DNA from: Symbiodinium natans
Lineage: Eukaryota > Sar > Dinophyceae > Suessiales > Symbiodiniaceae
Assembly: GCA_905221605.1 (NCBI GenBank)
Contig: CAJNDS010002145.1
Coordinates: 252,501-316,500, forward strand
Direction: 5' to 3'
Length of the DNA stretch: 64,000 nt
How positions within the stretch are numbered: position 1 is the stretch's first letter; every line of letters starts with the position of its first letter. Made by a program: the position numbers and the translations under genes. The notes beneath the pieces were generated by a model that saw nothing but the letters and a program-made list of their open reading frames with translations, searched no databases and was not told the DNA's origin. Below are positions 1-11,146 of this stretch, piece after piece.

Positions 1-435
1 AATCCGAAAGGGGCGTTTCGTATTTAAATTATTTAAATTATTTAATTCTGGGAAGGGGGGGGGCCTGGTCGGGCCTGCCCCCCCCCCCTTTTCGGATTTA
101 AATTATTTAAATTATTTAAATTATTAAAATTATTTGAATTATTTAAATTATTTAAATTATTTAATTCCGGGGGGGGGGGGAATTCAATAATTTAAATAAT
201 TTAAATCCGAACCCCCCCTTTCGGATTTCAATTATTTAAATTATTTAGTTCCATCCCCTGAATTAAATAATTTAAATGATTTAAATAATTTTAATAATTT
301 AAATAGTTTAAATCCGAAAAGGGGGGGGGGCAGGACCGGGCCCCCCCCCCCCTTCCCAGAATTAAATAATTTTAAAAATTTACATCCGAAACGCCCCTTT
401 CGGATTTAAATTATTTAAATTATTTAATTCTGGGC
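1..435. repeat. Large imperfect palindrome of AT-rich and G/C-run blocks
   Basis: The stretch alternates blocks built from the words atttaaatt/aatttaaat with pure G or C runs of about 7 to 13 bases. Read as its reverse complement, the right half (about 218-406) repeats the left half: the opening aatccgaaaggggcg returns as cgcccctttcggatt at 392-406, and the block ending in ttttcggattt near 105 is matched by aaatccgaaaag near 308. The symmetry centre is near 204-217. A partial second copy of the arm follows to about 435. No gene is visible. Arms of this kind can form a hairpin or cruciform, but function cannot be judged from sequence. Confidence 0.75.
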
Positions 436-453
436 AGACGTTGCGCGTGGACC

Positions 454-1010
454 TTGCCGTACTTCATCATATCCCTCTTCTCGGCCTATCTCTTCTGCTC
501 CTTTCCTTACTCTTCTCCTTTTCATAATCATTCCTCTTTAGTTGTTCTTATCTGGAAAAGAAAGAAGGAAGGGAGAGATAAGGGAGATAGGATAGATAAA
601 GAAGAGTGCCATCTTCTCTGCGCCTTGTTTTGTCTCTCCCTCTTCTCTATTCATCTCTCTTCTATTCTTTTCTTTGCTGTTCTATTGAAATTGGATTCCC
701 TGTATCTCTCCTCTGTCCTTCTCTCTCGCTCCTCTTCTCCTGTTCCCCTCTAAACGATTGCTCTTTACAGATAGGTGCCCTCCCTCCTCGTCAGGAAATC
801 TCTTTTCGCTTATTTTGCTTTTTGAAGCGAATAAAACAACGGATAAGAGAGGAAAGGGAATGACTAAGTAAAGACAGGAGCTCTTCAATAGGTGCCCTCC
901 CTCCTCTTCAGGAAATCTCTTTTCCCTTATTTTGCTTTTTGAAGCGAAGAAAACAACAGATAAGAAGAGAGGAAAGGGAATGACTAAGTAAAGAGAGGAG
1001 CTCTTCAATT
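454..1010. repeat. Pyrimidine-rich duplicated block (copy 1) with a 117-bp tandem pair
   Basis: A CT-rich segment (about 591-755) recurs with few changes at 2822-2985 and in part near 2589. Directly after it, a unit starting ataggtgccctccctcct occurs twice in tandem, from 771 and from 888, a period of 117 bp. Open frames here are products of skewed base composition (Ser/Leu/Phe-rich) and are not called as genes. Confidence 0.7.
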
Positions 1011-1018
1011 TCCCTCCC

Positions 1019-2075
1019 TATATCTGATGTTACTTTTCCTTCTTGGGTGGTGCCCTTCTTTCTCCCTTGAAGATGCAGAAAACGATCAGGAACACCCGTT
1101 CCATCGCCCATATATAGACAGAGATAAATCATGAGCATCAGCTGGGTTTGCTGCCGATCCAAAATGGGCGTCCCTTTTAATCGCTTTCTGTGTCTTGAAA
1201 CGAGCAAAAGGGGCACCCTTACTAAGTGTTTTCTTGTGGTGTCCCTTTTCTTCGCTTGAAGATGCAGAAAACGATCCAAGAAGGACACCCGTTCCATCGC
1301 CCATATATAGACAGAGATAAATCATGAGCATCAGCTGGGTTTGCTGCCGATCCAAAATGGGCGTCCCTTTTAATCGCTTTCTGTGTCTTGAAACGAGCAA
1401 AAGGGGCACCCTTACTAAGTGTTTTCTTGCGGTGTCCCTTTTCTTCGCTTGAAGATGCAGAAAACGATCCAAGAAGGACACCCGTTCCATCGCCCATATA
1501 TAGACAGAGAGAAATCATGAGCATCGGCTGGGTTTGCTGCCGATCCAAAATGGGCGTCCCTTTTAATCGCTTTCTGTTTCTTGAAACGAGCAAAAGGGAC
1601 ACCCTAAGTGTTTCTTGTGGTGTCCCTTTTCTTCGCTTGAAGATGCAGAAAACGATCCAAGAAGGACACCCGTTCCATCGCCCATATATGGGGAGAGAGA
1701 GAAATCATGAGCATCAGCTGGGTTTTCTGCCAATCCAAAATGGGCGTCCCTTTTAATTCAAACGAGCAAAAGGGACACCCTAAGTGCTTTCTTGTGGGGT
1801 GTCCCGTTTCCTCGCTTGAAGATGCAGAAAACGATCAAAACGGACACCCATTCCATCGCCCATATATAGGGAGAGAGAGGTTGGCTGCCAATCCAAAATG
1901 GACGTCCCTTTTAATCGCTTTCTGTGTCTTCAAACGAACAAAAGAAAACACTTAGGTTCCTCACTTGAAGATGCAGGAACCGGCCCAACAAGGACACCCG
2001 TTCCATCGCCCATATATGGAGAGAGAGAGAGAGGGAGAAAGGAAAAAATCATGAGCATCAGCTGGGTTTGCTTAC
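1019..2075. repeat. Tandem array, about 193-bp unit, six copies
   Basis: The anchor word ttccatcgcc occurs at 1099, 1292, 1485, 1673, 1851 and 2001, giving spacings of 193, 193, 188, 178 and 150 bp. Each unit also carries gatgcagaaaacgatc, catgagcatcagctggg and ccaaaatgggcgtccc. The first two steps are almost identical and later copies lose short internal blocks, so the array decays from left to right. Frames open on both strands simply follow the repeat and change between copies. I see no coding gene. Confidence 0.85.
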
Positions 2076-3180
2076 ATGTTCATTGTTATTCCTTTTGTTT
2101 TTTCTAACGGAAATGAACAAGAGAAGAGAAAAATAAGAACCAGAGGAAAGATGAAAACGAGCGCCATCTTCTCTTTGCCTGATTTTTGCATTTCGCCTGT
2201 CCTCATTTCTCTTCCATTCTTTTCATTGCTCTTCCATTTAGAGTTGCATTCCTTTTGATCTCTCCTCTTTCCTTTCTCTCTCTCTCCCTTCTCTTCTCTT
2301 GTTCTCCTTTAAATCTCAAAAACACACAAAAGGAAGCTTCTTTTCCTTGTTGAATGAAGAATGAAAAAAGAAGAAAAGAGATAGGGAAAGAAATTGAAGA
2401 GCTCCATTGCCTATTGGTTCATTCCATTTCCTCTCTTTCTATGTGTTGTTTTCCTTGTCGTTTCAGAAGGCAAGCAAAATAAGGGCAAGGGGGCTTCCTG
2501 AAGAAGAGAGAGGGCACCTATCTGCGAAGAGGTCTTGTCCTTTTTAATAATAGAGGGAAAAGGGAGAGACAAGGAAGGGAGAGATGATAGATAAAGAAGA
2601 GTGCCATCTTCTTTGCGCCTTGTTGTGTTCCTCCGTCTCCTTGTTTCTTGTCTCCTCTCTTCTGTTCAGTACCCTTCCAGAAAATTAAAATGGCCTCCTT
2701 TTTGTCTCTCCTCTCTCACTTCCCGTTCCCTTCTCTCCTTCTGTTTCCGTTTAACTGATAAAACACAAGAAAAGAACTTGAATGATAAAGCCTAGGAAGG
2801 TAAAGGAGATAAGGGAGATAGGATAGATAAAGAAGAGTGCCATCTTCTCAGCGCCTCGTTTTGTCTCTCCCTCTTCTCTATTCATCTCTCTTCTATTCTT
2901 TTCTTTGCTATTCCACTGAAATTGGATTCCTGTTATCTCTCCCCTCTCCTTCTCTCTCCCTCCTCTTCTCCTGTTCCCCTCTAAATGACAAAAACACAAG
3001 AAAGGAAGAACAAGTGGGGAATGGAAGCCCTTTTCCTGTCTTCTCCTGTTGCAATAAAGAAGGAAAAGAGCATAGGAGATAAGGAAGGGAATTGAAGAGC
3101 TCCTCTCGCTACTTTATCATGCCCTTTCCTTTCTATCTACCACACCAAAACACGACTCTCAGCTTCCAAATAGACCCTAT
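2076..3180. repeat. Pyrimidine/purine-rich repeats including copies 2 and 3 of the 591-755 block
   Basis: The segment continues the strand-asymmetric CT/GA-rich DNA. The block at 2822-2985 is a close copy of 591-755, and a more diverged copy begins near 2589. No supported gene. Confidence 0.6.
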
Positions 3181-3795
3181 TTAAGCCACCCCCCCCCCCC
3201 CCCCCCCCCTCCCCCAAACAATTTTGGGGTTTTCGGGGATCCTTAATAATGTGTGGGATGGGCTGGGACGGGGGCTGGGGGTAGGGCGGCTGGGGGTCGA
3301 GGGTTGAGGGGAAGCCTTGAAGCTTGAGGGTCTAAGCTTTCCAGGCTTTGTAGCTCCACGGTCGCCGGGGCTCCGCATTAATGCGGACCACCGAAACAAC
3401 TTGCTAAAGCGAATCAGGGCAGCTCGTGGGCTACTCCCTTGGAAAATTGTTCGGGGGCCTGTTTCGTAATGAAATTTTACAGGGAATTCAAATAAGGCTG
3501 GACACCAAAAAACCCGGAGTTTCTTATTCAAAACTTGTTTTAGTTTTTGGCTCCCTGGCCCCCCGCCCTTCAACCCCAGCCGGGACAACATCGCATAATT
3601 GTGAACCACCCTAAACAATGGGGGGTTCTGTATAAGCGGATCGGAAAATCGCATAATAGTGGTCCCATCCACTAAAGCCAGTCCAACATTAGATTCTAGC
3701 AGAGTCTCTCGCGCTCTCGGCATTCAAGTACGAGTCATTCATGCAGCTTCCACCTCTTTCACCCTGCATCGAGCTTGTTGCTGTCGAGGATTATT
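3181..3795. other. Non-coding stretch: C run and mobile-element-like tail
   Basis: A C-rich run of about 23 bases lies at 3188-3212. Around 3590-3680 the word cgcataat appears twice (gtgaaccaccctaaacaatg follows the first copy; atagtggtcccatcc follows the second), which looks like the worn end of a dispersed element. A 180-codon minus-strand frame covers the stretch, but it begins in poly-glycine from the C run and has no gene-like domain, so it is not called. Confidence 0.4.
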
Positions 3796-6700
3796 CTAAT
3801 CCCAATCCGAGCCTATATCTGTGCGCATGCAATAGGCGAAATTTTGCCAGTTAGCGACCAATGGCCGCAAATTACGAAAATTAACCACATCAAGCCAAGC
3901 TGCTTCAAGTATGCATTGTACAAATATCGCCTGGGCCAAGCACAACTTATTCCTCTGCTTGGATGGAGGAGGCATGTCAAAAGCCGCGTGGGGCCCGGAC
4001 ATTTTCAAGGTGTGCTGCATGAAGTTGACAAGTGGCTCACATGGTGGAACTCCTACGGCATACCTTTGTGCAAATTTGTGCACGCTGACATCTTCCTCAG
4101 GAAGCACTCACATCCGGGACGAATGCGGATACAGCGAGATGGAGATCTCACCGAAGTCCAATGCCTACTCGCACTGAAGAACAAGGGCACAACTGCGTCG
4201 GGAAGGCTTTGGCAGAGCTTGCTCAGGCCACCGCGTTCAGGAAGGGAAGCAAGTACCTAGTCAGATCTGCTTTGTGAACACAACTGTATATACATCGTGG
4301 CGGCAACAATGCTGGCTGCAGCACTCACGCATGCCGGGTCGCACCCGACACACGCACCAACGCGCAGCAACCAGACTTTGTCCAAAAGACCTTCATCAAA
4401 TGTGTCGTCGCCACTGCTCCAATACTGTAAGAGTCCGTTCAAGAAAGGAAGCCCATTCTGCGGCGCACCACCGAGGATTCGCATTGGAAGTGGCGTGAGA
4501 CGTTTCCTCTTACAGAGAATCGCGAGCAACATGAGCAGGACTTGTCGAGCAATAAGGGCATTTGCGGCATTTGTCCGTCCTCATCCTGTCTTTCTTCTTT
4601 TCAAGCGGCGTTGCATCGACAGGAGTGGACATCAGAAACAGAGCATCCTCGTCCGAGGCAAGGCTCATCAAGGCTCACATATGACATCTTTAAACATACT
4701 GAGCACCAAAAAAAGACACATAGCAGCAAATTTCTGTCACACAATGTACTGTACAGCAGTGTATGCTCTTGACGGTGCCTCTCCCATTGCCGACATTTCT
4801 TTCATCTCCTGCTGCTGCTCCCACTCCTTCATCGACTTGATAAACTCCTGCACGAGCATCAAAGACTTTGGGAACTCTGGAACGTTATTTTGCACATTTT
4901 GCATCATTTTGCACCACCCCGCACGCCTTGACTGCGAACACCACGAAAATACTCGAGATAAGAGCGATGGCTCCCGACCTTGGGTACGAAGGAGATGTGT
5001 CGCAATCCATTGCGCCATGCAAGCGTCGAGAATTGTCGGGTTAGGATGATATGAGGACGATATGCGTTGCAATCGAGCCCGCGGCTGAAGCCATGGTCGG
5101 ATCGAGTTCTTGTATGTGTGTGCAACTGCCATGTCCTTCGCAGAAGTGAGTCTTGACACGGAACCGTTCGTCGACGTGGCGCCGTGCTGCACTGACATGA
5201 CCGTGCGAAGCTGCTCCTGAAAAAGCTCGTCACGCAATGCAAAACTGTCGGTGGCGGAAACCTGCTGACATATAACGTTGCACAAACCATATCATATCTC
5301 ATTGGTGTACTTAATTGTGCAGTCTTGATCATTTCTGACATGCCGTGTGCTTAGCTGCAACCAAGGTCAGTGTTGCTTAGTATTTGACCACGGCAGTCTA
5401 GCTGAAGCTAAGCCAGCATCCCATCTCTCACTTTCCTAACTGAACGGACGTCGAGCATTGGCGATACATATACGCATATATACATATATGTATTTTTTTA
5501 TACGTATAGAGAGAGATAGAAAAATGAAATAGAATTAAGACGTTTGACTTTGCATTCGCGAGCATTCGCGGACAACGCTGGCGTTCTACGCCTGCCACAG
5601 ATTCTCATCTCAATCGAATGTGGGCTGGAAATGGCTAGCGCACGAGACGAGGGTTGCCGCGACGATTCGAGCTAGTTTGGGGATAAAGCCCTTCTTGGAC
5701 TTCCACACCGCCCGCTGTTTCACACATTTCATGGAGGAAACCAATCGGGGATGACTTCTGGTTTTGTTTTCTTCTCGTATATAGCCAACCCTCGACCTAA
5801 ATTAGAACTGACCTGGATGCAGGAGATTGCTATATCCGAGACTTTCCGAGCATTTTCGTGCAATGCTGAACCGAGGTCTTGGCCCACGCATGCGCCTGCC
5901 ATTGCTCTCAAAGCCACACATCTCTGACACAACCCAAGCGTATGAATCAGCGAAAAGCTCACTAAGGCACATGCCTGTGTGCCAGCATTGCTGGTAAGGC
6001 AACGACAACTTACAAAACTTGCCAGGGGAGCTGCAGCACGTAATGTTCCATACAGGGCAGCGGCAATTGCAATCTCTGCGAACGGAGACCTTGGAAGCTT
6101 CGAATCTATGATATTCATCTCCATTCCAGATGTGGACTCGTGCACATTTGTGCACCTCAAGCAAACCTTAGGATTCCGACATGATCGTTTATGTGCCAAT
6201 TGTGCCATGTCCAGGGTCCCAGCTGTGAACGCTGCACTGGCTGCCTGCACCGGTGTCCGAACACTCGGCGCAAGCCAAGAACCGCTGCCTTCGGGATCGA
6301 AGAAGGGCAAATGAATTGACCCAGTGGACATGTCTCGTGGTGAAGTGGTTGGCCGATGCATGGTGATGCTAGTGGTATGCGGTGGCATAGGCCCAGACTG
6401 ATCCCAAAGCAGGTCCCTTCATCGGGAAGGCACCTCGCTGGCACTTTCTCAGCTCAGCTGCGTCTCCTACTCCGCGCTTACTTAGACAGATGTGTGCGTT
6501 TTGGGATAACGGCCTGAAGCTCTCTCTGAACCAGCCTGAAGCGCCATCAAGTGCATCCTATCGCATAGTGATGTCAACGACTTTGTACAATTCAAGCAGC
6601 CGCAGCCTCTCGATGAGTGGTTTTAGACCTGTCAGATCCGTTCTTTCCTACAACAAGCTTGTCTGTCTGTATACTGCCATCCCAAAAACCAGCTGCAATC

Positions 6701-7625
6701 GGCCTACATATGCTCACTGGCACAGCGGAGGTGCTTGCAAACGGCCTTCACGCCGCAAAAGTGCAGAAGCACTTTGTCTCACCCAACCGTGACCAACACA
6801 TACCAACAATGTCACAACAATGTCACAACAATGCCAGTACGAAGCCGGCCTTGGCTGCAATTGTCTTGGAGGAGCCTCTTGCAAGTCATTATCAGGTCAT
6901 TGCAGGTTAGTGCAGATTCCAAGCAATCAAGGCGTAACAAGGCGGCGAACTCGTACGTGAGACTGTGTTCGCCATGCTGGTGTGAACTTTGAACCGATTT
7001 GCTGCAGTCGGCAGCTTCATCATTGAAGCATCCCCTTACAAGAGGTATACTTGAGACATCTTGAGACATTGTTAGGCCGAAGTTGCATCTGATGCTATGG
7101 GACAATGACCAGAACTGCTGGGACTCTGAATCAAGTTCATCCCAAACAAGATGAACCTCCGTCTAAAGAAGTACTGTATATAGTGCCTCAAGCCTTCTGG
7201 ACAGGGTTCGTAGCCAAAACGAATTTTCGTTCCAAATCGACACCCCGATCCCTTGTTGTAGACGGTGTGAAGATCGACACAAGTCGTCTCGGCAAAAACA
7301 AAGTCTGCATAAGCGATCTCGCTCTCATTGCGGCCCCTATCTCGTTCAATGCACGGAAGCGAACAACCCAACACCCAACACCAACACCATGTCCATAATT
7401 GCCATCGAAGCATGTATGAATTCGAAACGGAGCTGCATAGCAACATACGAGATTTTGAGCCGAAACATCAATCGGGCGCGCCTTCGAGGCCGCGGCCGGC
7501 AAAGCGAAGGCCTGGGCAAGGGAGAACATTACGTCCCAAGCATGAGTCACTCTCAACGTCGAAGAGCGGACATCTCCAGCCACTTTTGTCACAAGCAGTG
7601 CAAGCCACTGACATGCGCAAGGCAA
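3796..7625 (-). CDS. Putative multi-exon gene locus A (unknown function)
   Basis: Protein-like minus-strand segments recur across this interval, separated by short non-coding gaps: about 7450-7600, 7205-7350, 6563-6647, 6175-6388, 6020-6130, 5820-5975, 5110-5285, 4770-4905, 4265-4500 and possibly 3850-4107. The 6563-6647 segment begins after TTGTAG followed by G, the acceptor form typical of dinoflagellates. Segments around 5.8-6.4 kb include a hydrophobic alanine-rich stretch, and the one at 4.77-4.9 kb is acidic and glutamine-rich with helix-forming composition. I recognise no domain. The exons may belong to one gene or to two. Orientation is fairly secure because several adjacent segments agree, but ends are approximate. 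Confidence 0.45.
4257..4532 (-). CDS. Exon candidate in locus A
   Basis: The minus-strand frame contains GDDTFDEGLLDKVWLLRVG followed by a cysteine/alanine-rich stretch. Composition is protein-like, but no domain is recognised and neither boundary is firm. It follows the 4770-4905 segment in the direction of transcription, so it could be its next exon. Confidence 0.35.
   Translation of the reverse strand: MLLAILCKRKRLTPLPMRILGGAPQNGLPFLNGLLQYWSSGDDTFDEGLLDKVWLLRVGACVGCDPACVSAAASIVAATMYIQLCSQSRSD
4770..5285 (-). CDS. Exon pair in locus A, helix-rich
   Basis: Two segments in one frame: 5110-5285, containing SFALRDELFQEQLRTVMS, and about 4770-4905, containing FIKSMKEWEQQQEMKEMS. Both have the charged, helix-forming composition of real protein. 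The DNA between them reads as intron-like. No catalytic motif is seen. Confidence 0.5.
5820..6388 (-). CDS. Exon group in locus A, one shared frame
   Basis: One reading frame stays open through this stretch and alternates gene-like pieces with pieces that look intronic. The first piece (about 6175-6388) reads with a Pro/Ser/Ala-rich composition including FFDPEGSGSWLAPSV. The second (6020-6130) contains SPFAEIAIAAALYGTL, a hydrophobic alanine-rich helix. The third (5820-5975) contains GSALHENARKVSDIAISC. The likeliest reading is three exons in the same frame. No family recognised. Confidence 0.4.
6563..6647 (-). CDS. Exon candidate in locus A (leucine-rich helix)
   Basis: The translated segment includes DLTGLKPLIERLRLLELYK, a clear amphipathic-helix-like run. 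The exon opens directly after TTGTAG with a following G. An in-frame stop (the TAG itself) lies just upstream, so the boundary is set by splicing rather than by a start codon. The right side ends near ATG followed by GCGATAG, compatible with a GC donor. Function unknown. Confidence 0.5.
7188..7625 (-). CDS. Two exon candidates at the 5' side of locus A
   Basis: One minus-strand frame holds two convincing pieces: 7450-7600 with LRVTHAWDVMFSLAQAFALP, and 7205-7350 with ALNEIGAAMRARSLMQTLF. The plus strand over 7105-7398 also reads fairly well, so strand is not settled here. The minus strand is preferred because the downstream exons agree with it. Confidence 0.35.
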   Translation of the reverse strand: MPCACQWLALLVTKVAGDVRSSTLRVTHAWDVMFSLAQAFALPAAASKARPIDVSAQNLVCCYAAPFRIHTCFDGNYGHGVGVGCWVVRFRALNEIGAAMRARSLMQTLFLPRRLVSIFTPSTTRDRGVDLERKFVLATNPVQKA

Positions 7626-7639
7626 GGTCTCTACGGATC

Positions 7640-8480
7640 TGAGTTTTGTTTGTTACACATAGCGTGGCCTCGGACACGGCCATTCTTGCTCGGCGCGGCA
7701 CACCCGCAATCGGGGGAACCTAGGGCACCCTTCGCTGCTACCCTTTTGCTAGTCCCTCCAAGTGGTAAAAAGCGGCTCGGCAAGCAAGCGGGGCGGACAT
7801 AGCTTCTCGCATGTGCTGCGCAGATGTTGCGGCAGTCGATCTGTGTAAGAGATAAAAGCGTAAAGAAGGGGAAATGAAGAATTAGAGACGGCCACTTCTT
7901 GTCGAGTGAAGCCTCTCCATCTTGAATCGGACGATGATTAGGGCGATTAGGGCGGTCACGCCCATTAACTATTTGAATCTACCCGTTGTGTAAACTGTGC
8001 TTCTGATATGGGTAAACCCTAAACCCAAAAGCGATCTGCACTCCTTTCTGCGTGTTGCCCAATGAGGGCCTGCTCATACCCACTATAGACCTTAATCGGC
8101 GACAGGGTTTCCAATCCTGGGGCCATTGTTTCATTGCTGCCATGTGCTCTCCGAAGCAAGACGTGCTGAAATCCACTGCGGCATGTGGATACACCCTGTA
8201 ATAATTGGCTTCTAGCTACAGGATTATACTATACGTCTCTGCACTTCTGCCATCTTCTATATCCGCATCGTTCCAAGCAGCAGCCAGTCAGTTCGGGATT
8301 TGCACTTAATCTCTGTTCGTTCAAAATGTTCGTGCCAACGTTCGTTCTGTAGGGCCTGGCGGTAATTCCCAACAGCACATACTGTTGGGTTTCCGTCTCT
8401 AAGCAAAGGGAGCTTTGACCAAATTCGTGGAACACGGCCAACTCGGGAAAGCGACGCGATAATCCAGAAAAGACGGATTA
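7640..8480. other. Intergenic or intronic stretch, nothing firm
   Basis: Short open frames on both strands lack gene-like composition. A taaaccctaaaccc word at about 8014 is a two-copy fragment of the telomere-like repeat. No gene is supported. Confidence 0.3.
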
Positions 8481-8544
8481 TCCATTGAGGATCAGTGAAT
8501 GCAACCGCCAGGTATATCCGGAAAAGACAGACGGAACCAGCCGA

Positions 8545-8830
8545 AAATGACCGAACAAAGCGACTACATCCGAGATTTGAATTACGTCGGAGACTAAAGT
8601 GGAATTGAACCATGGACACGAAGAAGGAATCGCACGAGAAAATGAAGAGGAAATGAAACGGCAGGAAGCAAAGTAGATAAAACGACCAAATCCGAAGTTT
8701 GATCCGATTACTTCGGAGATTGGAAGTGGACTTGAACCTTGGACACGAAGCAGAAATCTCACGAGGAAAAGACAGGAAATGAAACGGCAGGAAGCAATAT
8801 AGAGCGATGTGGCGAATATAGCAGAAAAGT
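8545..8830. repeat. Diverged tandem duplication, about 110-125 bp unit
   Basis: The words ccatggacacgaag / ccttggacacgaag (near 8610 and 8735), ggagactaaagtggaattgaa / ggagattggaagtggacttgaa, and gaaatgaaacggcaggaagca (8651 and 8776) recur in the same order. This makes two diverged units and a partial third. The apparently repetitive minus-strand protein here is a translation of the repeat. Confidence 0.65.
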
Positions 8831-9317
8831 CAGCAAAGACATTCTGCGATACAGACATGAAGCACGTTGTCATACTCAGTCACTAGCCCAAGACAGCAGC
8901 GACTAGAGAGAAGACAGCAGCGCGGCCCTGTCCATAAAGGCTGGGGGCACCGATGCAGAGGTCTAAGAGTGAGGAGCAAGCTACGAGATACTAAGCAGGA
9001 GCTCCAATGCACGCGGCAATAGCCTTTCACCGTCCACACGCAGCAAGGAGACTTGGTTTGGGGGTTGGACTAGGGGATAGAGAAGTGAGTGAAGTCTGCC
9101 CGCCCAGGGCGCTAAGAAACACTGAAGCCTTCTGTACCACAACGCGATATACGCAAGGAAGCCCCAGGAGCTTGAGGCAGTGGCAAATTGCAGGCAGGGA
9201 GTGCGCAAGGTTGGCTTCAGTTGGGGAGAAAGGTAGGTTGGGGCCTCACAACAGGTTCAGTGGCGAGAGGTCGTAGGCAGTGGGTGCGCTGGGGTGTTCG
9301 TTCGGGTGTGAGGCAGG

Positions 9318-9412
9318 GTTGAGATTGAGAGAGAGAGAGAGACAGAGAGAGAAAGAAAGACAGAGAGATCGAGAGAGAGTGCGAGAGGGGGAGCGAGAGA
9401 GCGAGAACGAGA
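9318..9412. repeat. GA-rich microsatellite
   Basis: About 95 bases of interrupted GA dinucleotides (gagagagagaga, cagagagag, gagagagcgag). Frames on both strands across it are compositional. Confidence 0.85.
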
Positions 9413-10480
9413 TGCTGTACATAAACACATGTTCGGCATGTTCTGCTGTTAAGCAGCTACACATGCGTATGTGTACCTGTTGGATGTCATAAACAATCAT
9501 GTGAATGTACGAAGTTGGCTCGCAAACGCGATGGATCTGAAGGAAATGAGGATCAATGGCCAGTTTGAAGCTGTAACTCAATGAAGTGAAACATTGACTT
9601 GCGATGTACACGAAGAAATCATCGTTTCACAAAAAGCAATGCCCGTGCGGAGTCTTGCCGATCTATGTGAGTCTTATTCCGCTATCCCGTCATTCACACG
9701 TGTACAAATCACTCGTGTTTCACTTTCAACGCTCAAGACTCGGTCCGCTTTACCAAAGGAGGCCAACCCAAGTATCGGTAAGTGCAACGCACAGCAACTG
9801 GGATAAACGCTGATCTGGAGTTCGTCTCGATGCATGTTAAGCACGAAACAAAGGTTCACATGCTCTTCCGTGACTGCAAAATTTTGTCGGGTGCTTGTCG
9901 CCGGGAGAGTGTGAGCTGGGAACTGGGACTGTGCCATGTCCTTTCATTTGCTGGAAAGCCTTTTGCTGCAAAACAACCGAAACAGTAGTAGCCCCCAAAA
10001 CCTTTCTGGGGAAGGAAGGTTCGGGAACGGACGGCCGCCTCTGCAAGATTGCTGCCGGCAAAACAACCGAAACGATATTTTCCGGACGTCTGTGGTCAGG
10101 CTACACAAACGGACATGCTCGTGGACGTGTGCACCGGCCTGGGGGGGGGGGGGGGTTCGGAAGACTGAGGCAGCCAGGCAGGCGGTGGAGGGGGAGGGGG
10201 AACGGGATCAGGGAGTTACCTATGCTTCGCGAAGGAAGAGAAAGGGCGAGGCGAGCGAAACCATGGACGTGTCTATGGCCAGGTGGGGTGAGGTGGAAGG
10301 GCGACGGAGCCACCTCTGGAAGGTGTTTTGATGTGTTTTGCCGTTTCTGCCTGGCAGAAGACACGATGGGCCTGCTGTGCTACAACTGCATGAGTTGCTT
10401 GTGAAGCGTGACTAATGAGGTCTAGCCGCTCCTGCTCTTTGCATTTTAGTACTTGCACTTCAGGATTATGAATGAAGTAA
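9413..10480. other. Unassigned stretch with a G run at 10141-10155
   Basis: A G run of about 15 bases sits at 10141-10155, next to GA/GGGA-rich DNA. The word aaaacaaccgaaac appears twice, at about 9970 and 10060. Open frames on both strands look compositional. No gene is called. Confidence 0.3.
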
Positions 10481-11146
10481 ATGGTCATTCCCTCTGCGCA
10501 ACGGGGGGAAGAAGTGGTGAACTTGGGGGTTGAAGGGAGTGTAGGAAGAATCGCTTACTGTACTGGGATGGCTGGTGGCATTCTGGCGCACAACAGCCAG
10601 CTAACTCATGAATTTAATCGCCGAACCCACGTTGTAGTACGGTCATCCGTGTGTCTACGTTCAACGGTTGAACCTGGATGCCTTTACGCTAAGCCGAAGT
10701 TGCACAAAATAACGCTTCTTTCATCGGAACTGCTTGAAAAGCACTGCCTGTCAGTCACTCGTCCAAGTTGCTTCCCTAATATTAAACTTAAACACCTGCC
10801 TCCCCGTGATATGCAGCGCATTGCAGCGCCAATGACAGGCGTGGGGGGGCATTCAGTACTTACTGGGAGGAGATTCTGCTTCTTGCATTTGCCATTCCTA
10901 GCCCGGTTTCCTGGTGCCTGCACAGTGTTGGGCAAAACCACATTGCTGCAGACAGATGAACACGGGCCCCAAGTTGCGTCTGCCCTGTGCAAAGACAGAT
11001 TGACCTCGTCATTCATTTATCGCGGAGACGGCATCTTTGTACACAACTCCGATCAAGCATTGGCGGTTCCGCATTTTACAGATCTGCCACTGTGTATGTA
11101 CATTGCAAGTTGCTGCTCAGAGCTTGCCTACAAGATGAGGGCTTGA
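10481..11146 (+). CDS. Long open frame of uncertain reality
   Basis: A 221-codon plus-strand frame from an ATG is one of the longest in the window. It contains TVLGKTTLLQTDEHGPQVAS and a few other protein-like stretches, but composition is uneven. The opposite strand is also open over 10684-11016, and minus-strand segments just to the right (near 11150-11260) read at least as well. I see no domain. It may be chance, or part of an exon set on either strand. Confidence 0.2.
   Translation: MVIPSAQRGEEVVNLGVEGSVGRIAYCTGMAGGILAHNSQLTHEFNRRTHVVVRSSVCLRSTVEPGCLYAKPKLHKITLLSSELLEKHCLSVTRPSCFPNIKLKHLPPRDMQRIAAPMTGVGGHSVLTGRRFCFLHLPFLARFPGACTVLGKTTLLQTDEHGPQVASALCKDRLTSSFIYRGDGIFVHNSDQALAVPHFTDLPLCMYIASCCSELAYKMRA

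Noticed and set aside
1019-2075. CRISPR-like array.
   Set aside because: Units are about 193 bases with no alternation of short identical repeats and unique spacers. The genome is eukaryotic and no cas-like gene is present.
3181-3723. A 180-codon minus-strand frame.
   Set aside because: It ends in poly-glycine from a C run and has serine/proline-rich low-complexity text. Part overlaps an apparent dispersed element.
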